In this document: one piece after another, positions 1 to 15,699 of the stretch
Layout of the letters: the number at the start of each line of letters is the position of its first letter
Numbering within the stretch: position 1 is the stretch's first letter
Origin: Bosea sp. Tri-49
GTDB lineage: Bacteria; Pseudomonadota; Alphaproteobacteria; Rhizobiales; Beijerinckiaceae
NCBI RefSeq assembly: GCF_003952665.1
Contig: NZ_CP017947.1
Span: 248,001-312,000, forward strand
DNA length: 64,000 bases
Direction: 5' to 3'
Program-made: the position numbers and the translations under genes
Notes under the pieces: generated by a model
Databases searched by the model: none
What the model was told of the DNA's origin: nothing
The model's input: the letters and a program-made list of their open reading frames with translations, nothing else

Positions 1-76
1 TCGTTCAGGAACAGGTTTGCATCGCTGCGGGTTCCTGGCGCGGTGGCCTAACCTGTTCTAGATCAAGGGCATTCCT

Positions 77-231
77 ATGCGCAGCGTGCTCGTCACGTCG
101 ATCTTCTGCGCGTTGTTTTAACTGCCGCGCTCGCGCAGACCTCGAGAACTTCGCCGAACGCGCCGGCAGATGCCAACGCGCCTCTTCCCGGCGCGAGCAG
201 CTTCACCGAAGGCCAGGCCAACAGCCGGTGA
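77..231 (+). pseudogene. Remnant of a small secreted protein
   Basis: An ATG at 77 opens a signal-peptide-like stretch (MRSVLVTSIFCAL) that hits a stop at once. Shifting frame near 115 continues it naturally through VLTAALAQTS, a typical signal-peptidase region, then a Pro/Ala/Ser-rich stretch and a GASSFTEGQA motif, ending at a TGA at 229. In small secreted proteins of rhizobia I recall a motif like this sitting before the folded domain. The folded part is missing, so this is read as a frameshifted and truncated remnant. Family assignment is from memory. Confidence 0.45.
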
Positions 232-382
232 ACGGAGGGATATCTTCGCACTGGTGGGGGAGGCTCGCCAACAAACGGTCAATCTCGCCGGCGAATCGAT
301 GGATTATTCGAATGCCTGATTCAGATCGGGCCTCGCACGGCGAAAACCTTTTGGGTTGGATGCCGACTTTAGTCGAGGTGGC

Positions 383-407
383 GGAACTAACCGCCGAGCC
401 GCGCATT
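383..407 (+). promoter_or_regulatory. Weak EcfG-like promoter before the PAS gene
   Basis: GGAAC at 383-387, 16 nt spacer, CATT at 404-407; one mismatch to the general-stress consensus GGAAC-N16/17-CGTT. It would place the transcript start about 30 nt before the TTG start at 443. Weak on its own; listed because the window holds many better copies. Confidence 0.3.
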
Positions 408-442
408 CTGGGTCGTTAGCTCAAAAAATCAGGAATGCGAGC

Positions 443-1012
443 TTGTACATTTCACTGGCTACTGCAGAAGAAGCCCTAGTGACGATCGTTCGCATAGTTT
501 CCGGCCGCGACGAGGTCATACAGACAGCCATCGAGGCCCTTTCCGCCCCGGTCTATCTGACCGACGTCGAAGGCGTCGTGACCCATTTCAACAAGGCGTG
601 CATCAATTTCGCCGGACGCCGGCCCGTCCCCGGACGAGACCGGTGGTGCGTCACGTGGAAGCTCTACACCACCGATGGCGAGTTTCTCCCGCATGCAAGC
701 TGTCCGATGGCACTCGCAATAAAGCGGCAACAGCCGATCCGCGGCCTTTCGGCTATTGCCGAGCGGCCTGATGGGACGCGGGTCCGCTTCACACCTTTCC
801 CCACGCCGATCTTCAACTGCGGAGCGCTAGCTGGGGCCGTCAATATGATGATCGATACTACCGATCTGCGACAGGTTGAGGCCCTGCGCGAGCAGGCGAG
901 ACGGTGCCGCCGCTTGGCCAACGAAGAGCCCGGAACCGCCGACATTCTGAGAGCGATGGCTGACGACTACGACGCCAAGGCTATTGAGCTCGAACAGGCG
1001 AAGCGGCACTAG
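443..1012 (+). CDS. PAS-domain protein
   Basis: A 189-residue soluble protein. Residues about 25-140 look like a PAS sensor fold (VYLTDVEGVVTHFNKACINF, later a TDLRQ end as in PAS/PAC domains), followed by a short charged helix containing ADILRAMADDYDAKA. There is no kinase, cyclase or DNA-binding domain, so it probably works through a partner or is a free-standing sensor. I chose the TTG at 443 because AGGA at 431-434 gives a ribosome site at normal spacing; the frame is open to 356 but that part is proline/arginine rich and unlike PAS. It lies 275 nt before the large kinase operon on the same strand, which makes a signalling link plausible but unproven. Confidence 0.7.
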   Translation: MYISLATAEEALVTIVRIVSGRDEVIQTAIEALSAPVYLTDVEGVVTHFNKACINFAGRRPVPGRDRWCVTWKLYTTDGEFLPHASCPMALAIKRQQPIRGLSAIAERPDGTRVRFTPFPTPIFNCGALAGAVNMMIDTTDLRQVEALREQARRCRRLANEEPGTADILRAMADDYDAKAIELEQAKRH

Positions 1013-1287
1013 GGTTTGCCTCTAGCTGAGATCTCGCACGGACTGCCTTGTTTTTGTAAGTGCACTTTGCCAACTCGTCTCTTTCTTCACCGGCGACGAG
1101 CGATCTTCGCTAGATAAGCCTTGTCTTAAGTTCTGATTGCTCGGTTTGCGCTAACCGGCCTTTCATGTGTCGAAAAGTGCGACTTTGTTCGCGCCTGTAG
1201 CTGCACAAGTTTTCTGTCGAGTTTCACCCCGAGCGTCGATAGCGTTGTGAATTGAGGGCTTTTCGCAAAGCCAGATGGAGCCGGCCC

Positions 1288-7635
<6,348 letters not shown>

Positions 7636-7655
7636 AAAATAAGAAGGGATTCGCG

Positions 7656-9365
7656 ATGGACCCGGTTAATATCCTCCTGGTCGACGATCAGCCGGCCAAG
7701 CTGCTGAGCTACGAGGTTATTCTCCAGGAACTCGGCGAGAACCTTATCAAGGCCAAGTCTGGACGCGAGGCTCTGGAGCACCTGCTGAAAACCGAAGTCG
7801 CCGTCATCCTGGTCGATGTCTGTATGCCGGATCAGGACGGCTTCGAGCTGGTCGCAATGATCCGAGAACATCCGCGCTATCAGAAAACCGCCATCATCTT
7901 TGTCTCGGCGATCATGATGGCAGAGCCGGATCGTTTGCGCGGCTACCAGGCGGGCGCCGTCGACTACGTCTCGGTGCCAGTGGTGCCGGAACTGCTCCGC
8001 GCCAAGGTAAAGGTGTTTGCCGAACTGTTCCGCAAGACTCGCGACCTGCAGCGGCTCAACGCAGAGCTGGAGCGGCGGGTCGCTGAGCGTACGGCCGAAT
8101 TGGAAGCTTCGTCCGGTCAGCTCGCCCTTCTCAACGAGCAACTCGAGCACCGCATCGAGGAGCGGACGCGTGAGCGCGAGGAAGCGTTAGCGCAGCTCTT
8201 CGAGGCGCAAAAGCTAGATACGATCGGGCAGCTGACCGGCGGTGTCGCGCATGATTTCAACAATCTGCTGATGGCCGCTCTGGGAAGCCTTAATCTACTG
8301 AAGAAGCGCCTGCCGATGGAAGACCGTTATGAGCGCTTGCTCGAAAATGCCATCCAGGCGGCCGAGCGCGGAGCGGCGCTCACCCAACGGCTCCTTGCCT
8401 TCGCACGACGTCAGGAACTGAAGCCCCAGGCGGTCGATGTGATCCGGGTCATCGGCGGCATCGAGAACTTGCTGCAACGAGCAATTGGACCAGGGGTGCG
8501 CTTCGCAAAACAATTGCCGGATCAGCTTGCCGCGGTGCTCGTAGACGCGAACCAACTCGAGTTAGCTTTGCTGAATCTCGCTGTGAATGCGCGCGATGCC
8601 ATGCCGAGCGGAGGGCTCATTACGGTGAGCGCCGCCGAATATGACGTATCAACCGATCGCCCACAGCCCGGTCTGACACCTGGCCACTACGTTCGCGTAA
8701 GGGTCTCGGACACGGGTTGCGGGATGGACGAAGTGACGCTCGCCAAAGCTACGGAACCGTTCTTTACGACTAAGGGACCAGGCAAGGGTACAGGCTTGGG
8801 ATTATCCATGGTCCACGGCTTGGCAGCTCAGTCTGGTGGAACGCTCGTTCTATCCAGCGTTCCCGAGCAGGGCACCTCCGTCGATCTGTGGTTGCCTGTA
8901 GCGGGAGAACCACTAGCTCCGGCGGTTGGATTCGCCGATGCGCAAGACGCCATCATCGCTCATACTTTTGTGGCGCGAACCATTCTCGTTGTCGACGACG
9001 ATGCTTTGGTTAGCATGGGCACTGCGGCGATGCTGGAAGACCTCGGCCACACAGCTATCGAGGTCATGTCGGGCGCTAAAGCACTCGAAGCATTGACTGC
9101 AGACCAACGTATTGACCTGGTCATCACTGATCACGCAATGCCAGGAATGACAGGCGCGGAACTTGCGCGCCACATTCGCAGATCGTACCCAAATCTGCCG
9201 ATTATTTTGGCTTCAGGCTACGCCGAGCTTCCAGACGATGACGGTCTGGCCGATTTGCTTCGCCTGGGCAAGCCGTTCGCTCAAGCGCAGCTGGCTGCTG
9301 CAATTGAACGCGCCGTTCTCACGTCCGCGGGGGGAGGCCCACAAGGTTTGCCGTTGTCTTCATAG
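7656..9365 (+). CDS. Hybrid histidine kinase with N- and C-terminal receiver domains
   Basis: A 569-residue soluble protein. Order: receiver domain (about 1-125, acceptor Asp54 in LVDVCMPDQDG), Glu/Arg-rich coiled coil (125-185), HisKA-type dimerisation helix with His199 in GGVAHDFNNLL, HATPase domain (DTGCGMDE, GKGTGLGLSMV) and a second receiver (about 435-560, Asp492 in ITDHAMPGM). The layout fits a phosphorelay partner: the N-terminal receiver can accept phosphate from the poly-HAMP kinase encoded 20 nt upstream and control this kinase, whose C-terminal receiver passes it on or drains it. The start at 7656 has AGAAGG at 7642-7647; an in-frame ATG at 7620 lies inside the upstream gene. No output domain is visible. 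Confidence 0.93.
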   Translation: MDPVNILLVDDQPAKLLSYEVILQELGENLIKAKSGREALEHLLKTEVAVILVDVCMPDQDGFELVAMIREHPRYQKTAIIFVSAIMMAEPDRLRGYQAGAVDYVSVPVVPELLRAKVKVFAELFRKTRDLQRLNAELERRVAERTAELEASSGQLALLNEQLEHRIEERTREREEALAQLFEAQKLDTIGQLTGGVAHDFNNLLMAALGSLNLLKKRLPMEDRYERLLENAIQAAERGAALTQRLLAFARRQELKPQAVDVIRVIGGIENLLQRAIGPGVRFAKQLPDQLAAVLVDANQLELALLNLAVNARDAMPSGGLITVSAAEYDVSTDRPQPGLTPGHYVRVRVSDTGCGMDEVTLAKATEPFFTTKGPGKGTGLGLSMVHGLAAQSGGTLVLSSVPEQGTSVDLWLPVAGEPLAPAVGFADAQDAIIAHTFVARTILVVDDDALVSMGTAAMLEDLGHTAIEVMSGAKALEALTADQRIDLVITDHAMPGMTGAELARHIRRSYPNLPIILASGYAELPDDDGLADLLRLGKPFAQAQLAAAIERAVLTSAGGGPQGLPLSS

Positions 9366-9838
9366 CCGTCGCAAATGGGCAATAGCGCAGCCGTCCCTGC
9401 TTGGTGGCTTCGCGTGAACTGCGTAGTCAATCGGAGGTTGTCGGTTGGTGGCTCCGGTCGCGATTAGGGCCGAGCGCGCGTTAAACGTCATCCCCTGTCC
9501 CGAGCCACCAAATACCATGCGAGAAAGCCGCATAGACTATGAGCGCCGGCGATCTGCAAGGCTCGACTTTTACCCTTATCGGCGACGGCAATCTCATGAA
9601 ATTGCGCGAGAACCCGCCGGGTTGCCGCCGATGACAAGGTAATCCAGCTGATTTGATAGGAGGGGACCAGTCGGTGGTCAGCTCAAAATAAGACCACACC
9701 AACTCGCGACGTTGGCCGTGCCCGCCCGGGGCACCTCGTGCCATCCTTTTTGAATGACGGCGAAATTCGTCTTAAGGTCTCCGTCGTCGGACATCCTTTC
9801 GAGTCAGACTCAGTTCTCCAGCAGGCGCTTGGGGACAT
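9366..9838. other. Gene-free 473-nt convergent interval
   Basis: Lies between the end of the kinase operon (plus) and the end of the debranching-type glucosidase gene (minus). Open frames of 65 codons (plus, 9445-9642) and 87 codons (minus, 9481-9744) exist but have no ribosome site or recognisable domain. I see no clear terminator hairpin with a T tract. It may hold decayed coding sequence, but nothing I can name. Confidence 0.5.
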
Positions 9839-12088
9839 TTATCGTGTCTTCAACATCAGAACACTAGCGTCACTCTGCGCCCATCGCTTCAGGACGTTGA
9901 TGGTCACATCGCTTTTGTGACGATGCACGCGCAAGTCGAACTGGGAGCGCGTCAGTTTCAGGCCCCGAAGCGTAACGTCGTCGAGGAACGCCGGAAGCAC
10001 GGGGTCAATTAACTTGACCTCGTTGCTAGCGGCCGGCAATTCCAGCCCTAGACAAGCAGCCAACATCGCAAAGGGCGCTGCCGCGGCCCAGGCTTGGGGC
10101 GAGCATGCGACCGGGTATGCGGTCGGCCCGCGCCGGCGCCGTCTCAAAAAGCCACAGAACAGCTCCGGCAAGCGCTGCTGATCCTGATAAGTCGACGCAT
10201 CGAAGATCGCCTCGAACAGCCGTGCCGCTTCAAGTTTGAAGCCGTATTTGGCGAAACCAAGGGCGATCAAGGCGTTGTCGTGCGGCCACACCGATCCGTT
10301 GTGGTAGGACATCGGATTGTAGCGAATTTCGCCGACGTTCAATGTCCGGATTCCCCAGCCGCCAAAGCTGCTTTCGCTCATTAACGTCGCCGCGACCTTG
10401 GCCGCGCGCTCTGGCAGGGCGATGCCCGCAAATAGCGCATGTCCGGCATTGGATGTGCGCACCTGGCACGGCCGCTTGTTACCGTCGAGAGCTAAGGCGT
10501 AGGAGGCGATCTCTTCGCACCAGAAGGCGCGATCAAACCTGTCCCTCAGCGCGGAGGCGGCGACCTCGAGTTCATCCGCGCGATCGACTAGGCCCAAAGC
10601 TTTCGCCATCGACGCGGCCGCTCGCTTGGCGGCGTAAACGTAAGCTTGAACTTCGACCAGCGCGATCGGGCCTTGCGCCAGGGACCCGTCGGCATGTGAA
10701 ATCGAATCGTGACTGTCCTTCCAGCCCTGATTGGCCAGGCCGCTATCGGTCTCGCGGTAATATTCGACGAAGCCATCGCCGTCGCGATCTCCATAGGTAT
10801 CGCACCACTGGAGCGCCGCCTGGATGTGACCCCAAAGTCGCTCGATCGTCGCAAGGTCGCCGGTGCGCTCGAAATACTGCCCCGCCAGCATGACAAAGAG
10901 CGGCGTGGCATCCACCGAGCCATAGTAGAATCCGAAGGGCACCTCTCCGAGATTGGCCATCTCTCCGCTGCGCCGTTCGTGAAGGATTTTACCGGGCTGC
11001 GCGTCCGCCATAGGGTCGGTCGTGACGGCCTGGGCCTTGGCCAAATGCAGGAGGACACCTTTCGCCACCTCCGGATCGGCCCACATCAACATCATGGCCG
11101 TGATGATTCCGTCGCGACCAAACATCGTCGAAAACCACGGAATGCCGGCATAGGGATAAATGCCTTCGGCGCTGCGCGTCATTAGCGTATAAAGATCTGA
11201 GGTCGAGCGCGTGATCAGGTCTGTAAAGAGGGTATTCGTCGCATCTATTTTCGTGATATTGGACGTCAGCGCGCGCAGATCCCTGCGGGCATCCTGATAA
11301 GCCTTGGCGAATCCTTGAGGCGGGACCCCAGACGCGCTCTTGATTGGCGATGTATTCGAGCTGTGGGCATCGACCAGATCGCAGGCGACAGTGACAAGCA
11401 GCGAGGTTCGCTCGCCCGGGTTGAGAGCGAACCGGAACGAAGCGCAATCCTTCGACAGTTGGCTCGGGTCCGGGCTAAAACGCAGGACAGTTCTGCGAAT
11501 TCTTTCGTCGAGACCGCGATAGGCAAAGCGCGCGAATTGCGAAGTGACTTCCGTTACCATTTCCCCGCGTCTGGAGCGCTTCATCCCTCTGACTTCGAAC
11601 AGATCGCAAAAATCCGCTGCGAACGTCAGGGACAGCCAGAATTCGTGCGGAACGCGGTCGAAATTGCGTAATCCGATCCGCTCGTAACACACGGAGTTCC
11701 AGAGGAATTTCGTTCTTCCAATCGCGATGGCGTCACGTGGAATTATCGTCGCCCCATCCGAACGAGTGATCTCGGGATTGGCCAGATCCACAGTCAGGGA
11801 CGCATTGTCGTCTTGAATCACCGAGCTCAGCAGAAGTGGACGCTTGTGCTGGAAAAACAGCTGCAGGCGCGAAAGATGTCTGGTGTCGTTGCAGAACAGA
11901 CCTTCCGAAGTGTCCGGGGTAATTCCCAAGTCGCCATAGCTGTCGAGAACCGCGAAGGCATTTCCGGATTTCAGGGTGCGTAAGGGACGATCGACCAGCG
12001 ATGGATGTGCATCAAGCGCATCGTCGGCAAATCGCTCGGCCGGACGCGGAATTTCGCGTTCGCTTGCAGCGACGCTGAATTCAACCAT
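9839..12088 (-). CDS. Amylo-alpha-1,6-glucosidase family protein
   Basis: A 749-residue protein. The N-terminal third (about 30-250) is the beta-rich domain found ahead of bacterial amylo-alpha-1,6-glucosidases (GNAFAVLDSYGDLG, GLFCNDTRHLS). The rest is an (alpha/alpha)6 toroid as in glycogen debranching and GH63/MGH-like enzymes, with MFGRDGI, NQGWKDS and YNPMSYHNGSVWPHDNA as core motifs. It probably removes alpha-1,6 branches or acts on a related glucoside; the exact substrate is not established for most members. No signal peptide, so cytosolic. It lies 54 nt downstream of a GT4 glycosyltransferase gene, probably in one operon, a pairing that suggests joint work on a glucan or glycoside. 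Confidence 0.88.
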   Translation of the reverse strand: MVEFSVAASEREIPRPAERFADDALDAHPSLVDRPLRTLKSGNAFAVLDSYGDLGITPDTSEGLFCNDTRHLSRLQLFFQHKRPLLLSSVIQDDNASLTVDLANPEITRSDGATIIPRDAIAIGRTKFLWNSVCYERIGLRNFDRVPHEFWLSLTFAADFCDLFEVRGMKRSRRGEMVTEVTSQFARFAYRGLDERIRRTVLRFSPDPSQLSKDCASFRFALNPGERTSLLVTVACDLVDAHSSNTSPIKSASGVPPQGFAKAYQDARRDLRALTSNITKIDATNTLFTDLITRSTSDLYTLMTRSAEGIYPYAGIPWFSTMFGRDGIITAMMLMWADPEVAKGVLLHLAKAQAVTTDPMADAQPGKILHERRSGEMANLGEVPFGFYYGSVDATPLFVMLAGQYFERTGDLATIERLWGHIQAALQWCDTYGDRDGDGFVEYYRETDSGLANQGWKDSHDSISHADGSLAQGPIALVEVQAYVYAAKRAAASMAKALGLVDRADELEVAASALRDRFDRAFWCEEIASYALALDGNKRPCQVRTSNAGHALFAGIALPERAAKVAATLMSESSFGGWGIRTLNVGEIRYNPMSYHNGSVWPHDNALIALGFAKYGFKLEAARLFEAIFDASTYQDQQRLPELFCGFLRRRRRGPTAYPVACSPQAWAAAAPFAMLAACLGLELPAASNEVKLIDPVLPAFLDDVTLRGLKLTRSQFDLRVHRHKSDVTINVLKRWAQSDASVLMLKTR

Positions 12089-12142
12089 TCGATTGTCCTC
12101 TGCTGGGATCAGGTTCGAACCGATTGGGCCATGGCTCTGCGT

Positions 12143-13195
12143 CTATTCTGCGGCCCTGCGCGGTTCTCGTGATGAAGCTAGCAGACGCTCGAATGCGTCC
12201 AGATAGTCGCTCGCCATCCTCGCCGCGGTAAAATGGCCTTCGAAATACTGCCGCACCTGGAGGCGATCTATCATCGCGCTGCGATGGGCGGCGGCGACCG
12301 CTTCAGCCATTGTGTCGACTATGATCCCGGAAACACCATCTTTGATGACTTCGGGCACCGATCCATTGCGCCAGGCAATAACAGGTGTTCCCGCCGACAT
12401 CGCTTCGATCATGACGAGCCCGAAAGGCTCGGGCCAGTCGATCGGAAACAGGAGAGCCCGCGCGCCCCCGAGAAATGCTGCCTTTTGTGTTTCATCGATC
12501 TCGCCAATGAATTCGATCAGGGGATGATCGAGGAGCGGCTTGATTTCGGTTCTATGATAGTCGGCATCAATCGAATCGACCTTTGCCGCGATCTTCAGAG
12601 GCATGCCCGCTCGCTTGGCGATCTCGATCGCGCGGTCTGGTCGCTTTTCGGGCGTGATGCGTCCGAGGAATGCGAGATAGTCGCCGCCTCGCTTGTCGAA
12701 CGGACATAAGCCAGGCCCAAGCCCATGATGGACCGTCGCCAGCCAATTCGCCGTGTCGGGCATAGGTTGCCGTTGGCAGTCGGAAATTGAGATCAGTGGC
12801 ATTTGCGGGAACGCCCGATAGACAGGGAGAAAATCCGGCAGATCCAGGCGGCCATGCAGCGTCGTCACGCATTTGTGGGCGAGATCGGTGAACAACGCGT
12901 GCTGCAGCAAGTCGAGATGGAAATGGATAATGTCGAATTCCGCCGACCGCTCCCGGACCTTGGCAAGCATCGCAAGGTGGCTCGCAGTGTGATCGCGAAT
13001 ACCCGAAAGCCGCAGACCGTGTGGCGCGCAGGCGACAAGTTCGGCAGAGGTTTTTGAGTCGCCCGAGGCGAAGAGTGTGACCTGATGTCCTTGCCGAACG
13101 AGTTCTTCAGTCAGCCAGGACGCAACCCGCTCCGTGCCCCCGTACATCTTGGGTGGAACCGACTCCGCCAGCGGTGCAACCTGCGCAATCCGCAT
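12143..13195 (-). CDS. Glycosyltransferase family 4 protein
   Basis: 350 residues, GT-B fold. The N terminus (MRIAQVAPLAESVPPKMYGG) has the PPxxYGGTE acceptor-side loop common to GT4 enzymes. The C-terminal half has LGRITPEKRPD and the donor-binding EPFGLVMIEAM with its E-x7-E pair. It transfers a sugar from a nucleotide sugar to an unknown acceptor in the cytosol. It is transcribed ahead of the amylo-alpha-1,6-glucosidase gene with a 54-nt gap. A near-match general-stress promoter (CGAAC-N16-CGTT) sits 45-70 nt upstream. Acceptor and product cannot be read from sequence. Confidence 0.9.
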   Translation of the reverse strand: MRIAQVAPLAESVPPKMYGGTERVASWLTEELVRQGHQVTLFASGDSKTSAELVACAPHGLRLSGIRDHTASHLAMLAKVRERSAEFDIIHFHLDLLQHALFTDLAHKCVTTLHGRLDLPDFLPVYRAFPQMPLISISDCQRQPMPDTANWLATVHHGLGPGLCPFDKRGGDYLAFLGRITPEKRPDRAIEIAKRAGMPLKIAAKVDSIDADYHRTEIKPLLDHPLIEFIGEIDETQKAAFLGGARALLFPIDWPEPFGLVMIEAMSAGTPVIAWRNGSVPEVIKDGVSGIIVDTMAEAVAAAHRSAMIDRLQVRQYFEGHFTAARMASDYLDAFERLLASSREPRRAAE

Positions 13196-13240
13196 CCCAT
13201 TTCTCCGGATCCCAACGCCACTAAACTCGGGCTAGCAAGC

Positions 13241-13265
13241 AACGCCGCTTCGGCCCAAAAGTTCG
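13241..13265 (-). promoter_or_regulatory. EcfG-like promoter, one mismatch, before the GT4 gene
   Basis: Read on the minus strand: CGAAC (13265-13261), 16-nt spacer, CGTT (13244-13241). The -10 part is exact and the -35 differs in its first base from GGAAC. It ends 45 nt before the GT4 start codon and lies in the gap behind the MFS gene, so it could drive the GT4 / glucosidase operon on its own. Confidence 0.45.
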
Positions 13266-13268
13266 AAA

Positions 13269-14483
13269 TCAGGCGCCGTCGGTGCTTTTCCCCGTTTGGA
13301 CTCGGGGGACTGTTTCGGGCATGGCCACAACCATCAGAAGAAGGGCTATTAGCGCCACGCCGGATAGGACGGCAAAAGCGACGCTGTATCCCGCCCAGAC
13401 GACGACACTGCCGGCAAACACGTAACTCGACGCGCCGCCAATGCCTTGAATCGTGCCGATGATGCCGCGCGCCAGGTTATACCGGCCGCTACCTTTGACC
13501 GCGCCGAGGAGGACCAGCGGTAACAAGACGTCAAACAACCCAGCTCCCACCCCGTCCAGTAGCTGGAAGCCGATCATCCAATAAGGATCGTCGACAAGGG
13601 AAAACAATATGCCGCGCAGCGGCACGGCGGCAAAAGCCAGAATGAGCAAAAGCTTTCCGCCGATCAGATTGGCCCGCATGACGAGAAAAGCCATCGGGAT
13701 CGTGGCCAGTTGGGCGACGATGATCGCTGCGGAGGTCACTGCTGACTCAAAGCCCTTGGCCTCGAGGGCGAGCTTCTGGCTCGCTAAGGCCAGCATCGGA
13801 GCATTTGCAAAATGAAACAACGCAGTGCCGAGCGCCAAGACCACGAAAGGTCGTTCGGCAAATAAGTGCCGCCATCTGAAGGGACGGCTCCGAGCGAGAG
13901 TGGCCTGATCAAGACCCCGAGCCAGTTGATGATTAATGGCGCTTTGCGGGATCGAGAGGACCGCGATGGTCGTCAGTGCCGCGAATAACGGTAGCATATA
14001 GAAGACGCTGCGTTGCCCAAAGTAGGTGCCTACCAGCGCCGCCAGCGCAGCGATAAACAAATTCCCGAAGCGGTCAAATACCGCGTTGCGGCCGAGCTGA
14101 GCGGCGACGCCGCTCGGCCCGAACAGTCCAAGGGTGATCGCGGCGACCGTCGGCGCGAACACCCCACCCAAAACAGCCATAGTGACGTCCGCTGCAAAGA
14201 CCACGGCAAGCGTCGGGAACGTCACAATTGCGACCCCCAGCAGCGCCAGCGCCCAGGAACCGCTAACAATCAGAGCCCGCTTGGAACGCGTACCATCGAT
14301 CAAGGCGCCGATCGGTGTATGAAAAGCGATTCCGATTAGCCCGCTTGCGGTCAGGACACCCCCGATTGACGCCTGATTCCAACCCGCCTCTGTCAGCAGA
14401 AACACATTGACATAAGGCCCCAGGCCGCCCCGCAGGTCAGCCAGCAAGAAGTTCAACCAGTCGAGGCTTGGCCGATACGACAC
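13269..14483 (-). CDS. MFS transporter
   Basis: 404 residues with about 12 hydrophobic segments and the major-facilitator loop between segments 2 and 3 (GALIDGTRSKRALI). N terminus RPSLDWLNFLLADLRGGLGP and the GGVLTASGLIG segment are as in a common MFS group of rhizobia and other alphaproteobacteria. Proton-coupled export or uptake of an unknown small molecule across the inner membrane. It is followed after 73 nt by the GT4 gene on the same strand, but that gap carries its own promoter candidate, so co-transcription is not certain. Confidence 0.88.
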   Translation of the reverse strand: MSYRPSLDWLNFLLADLRGGLGPYVNVFLLTEAGWNQASIGGVLTASGLIGIAFHTPIGALIDGTRSKRALIVSGSWALALLGVAIVTFPTLAVVFAADVTMAVLGGVFAPTVAAITLGLFGPSGVAAQLGRNAVFDRFGNLFIAALAALVGTYFGQRSVFYMLPLFAALTTIAVLSIPQSAINHQLARGLDQATLARSRPFRWRHLFAERPFVVLALGTALFHFANAPMLALASQKLALEAKGFESAVTSAAIIVAQLATIPMAFLVMRANLIGGKLLLILAFAAVPLRGILFSLVDDPYWMIGFQLLDGVGAGLFDVLLPLVLLGAVKGSGRYNLARGIIGTIQGIGGASSYVFAGSVVVWAGYSVAFAVLSGVALIALLLMVVAMPETVPRVQTGKSTDGA

Positions 14484-14558
14484 TGGGTCCTCATCTGGGT
14501 AATTCTTAGATCGTCAGGCGCTTACAATCGCGCCGCGAGCACCGTATATCGAGCTGAG

Positions 14559-14741
14559 CTAGAGTGTCTTGCCGAGTTGGCGCGCGACTTCGGTAGCGCT
14601 CACGCCAGCCTTGGCAACGGCCTTTTCGAGTTCAGCTTTTGAGACGCCCAACTTCTGCGTCCAGTAGCGCACTTCATACTCTTCGCTGAGGTTGATGCGG
14701 CTGCGGTCCTGCGGGCCACGATCTGTCTTGTCGTCCGGCAT
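14559..14741 (-). CDS. DUF3606 small protein
   Basis: A 60-residue acidic/basic helical protein matching the DUF3606 family: INLSEEYEVRYWTQKLGVS followed by a short helix ending VARQLGKTL. Full length for the family. Function is unknown; such genes are abundant in rhizobia and often belong to stress regulons. The start at 14741 is preceded on its strand by a GGAG-type ribosome site. It lies just downstream of a decayed M20 peptidase gene. Confidence 0.85.
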   Translation of the reverse strand: MPDDKTDRGPQDRSRINLSEEYEVRYWTQKLGVSKAELEKAVAKAGVSATEVARQLGKTL

Positions 14742-14879
14742 GGAATTTCTCCTTTGCTGGGAAATTCGCCAGCTCGGCCGTTGGTTCCAGATGGGCCTTG
14801 AGCGGCATCTCTGGCTTGAAAATTCCTGCTCGGTTGACCTGCCTTTTCCGGCAGTATCGCAATTTGCGCGAGCGGATCG

Positions 14880-15201
14880 TCAGTCTTCGATACCGACGAA
14901 GGCTTCGAACTCGTCAGCCCGCGCTTGCGGGTCTTCTCCAGGGTAAAAGCCGATGCGGCCCTCAACCACGCAATCGCTTGGGATCGAAGCGATCCAGTCG
15001 CCGCCGGCGATCGTCCCGAATGTCAGCGCAACGGGATTAGCAATGTCGTCGAACCCGCGCTTGCCCTTCGCCTCGCCAATCCACTTGCGCTCCAGTGCTC
15101 GCAAGTGACTGATCATAGCCCACGAGTTTGGCGAGGAACTCCACCTGCTCTTCGAACAGATCGTCGACGGCCTGCAGAATCCGATCTTCGGGAGAAGTCA
15201 T
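14880..15201 (-). pseudogene. Decayed M20-family deacetylase/peptidase (ArgE/DapE type)
   Basis: Two separate pieces of an M20 metallohydrolase survive. An ATG at 15201 begins the usual N-terminal helix (ILQAVDDLFEEQVEFLAKLV). About 85 nt further on, in another frame, comes part of the dimerisation domain (residues such as LERKWIGEAKG, NPVALTFGTIAGGDW and CVVEGRIGFYPGEDP), ending at a TGA at 14880. The metal-binding core between them and the whole C terminus are missing. This is a deletion plus frameshift remnant, not a working enzyme. Confidence 0.75.
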
Positions 15202-15257
15202 GATCGATATCCGAAGTGAAGGACACGCGGGTCTGGCTAGATTTCGGATCGCTCAAA

Positions 15258-15539
15258 CTAGCTTCGACGGACCTTGGCGCCTGATCGGGATTTCGGAGTT
15301 CCCTTCCGAGTCGGAGACTTGGCGCGGGATTTCGGCGTCACGTCCTTCGCGCGCTTTGCTCGGCCTTCGATGTTCAAGCGATAGAGGCCGTAACCTATCG
15401 CCCCGGCGATGAGCACAGGCGCCGGAAGCCGAGTGGCCAAGAGCGTGAGCGGCACAGATAACCCCTCTGCAATATCTCCCCGCTCCGCGTCACGTGCGAT
15501 CCAGGCGCCGGCCAAACTAGCGAGAGTTGCTCTGATCAT
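15258..15539 (-). CDS. Small membrane protein with basic tail
   Basis: 93 residues. The N-terminal half has one hydrophobic segment (LPAPVLIAGAIGYGLYRLN) that probably spans or lies in the inner membrane; the C-terminal third is a Lys/Arg/Ser-rich tail (KSRAKSPTRKGTPKSRSG) that could bind nucleic acid or acidic lipids. No family recognised. It stands divergent to the GlsB-like gene among other small stress genes. Confidence 0.6.
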   Translation of the reverse strand: MIRATLASLAGAWIARDAERGDIAEGLSVPLTLLATRLPAPVLIAGAIGYGLYRLNIEGRAKRAKDVTPKSRAKSPTRKGTPKSRSGAKVRRS

Positions 15540-15699
15540 TTGCGATGCTCTTCTTCCATTGCGGTTCTCGAATTTCGGGTGTCACGACACACCCTGAACG
15601 CCGACGGAGCCGTCCTGGATCCACGCACCATTGTCATCGATCGAACTTGCTGCCGGCGGCCCGTCTCCGTGCAGCAAGAAGGCCGGTTTGACCGAGCCC

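Noticed and set aside
9481..9744. Minus-strand 87-codon frame as a transposase remnant
   Set aside because: Some residues looked familiar but I could not tie it to any named family, and there is no inverted repeat around it.
14764..14788. EcfG promoter before the DUF3606 gene
   Set aside because: GGAAC is present on the minus strand, but the bases at the -10 position are AATT, without the GTT core.
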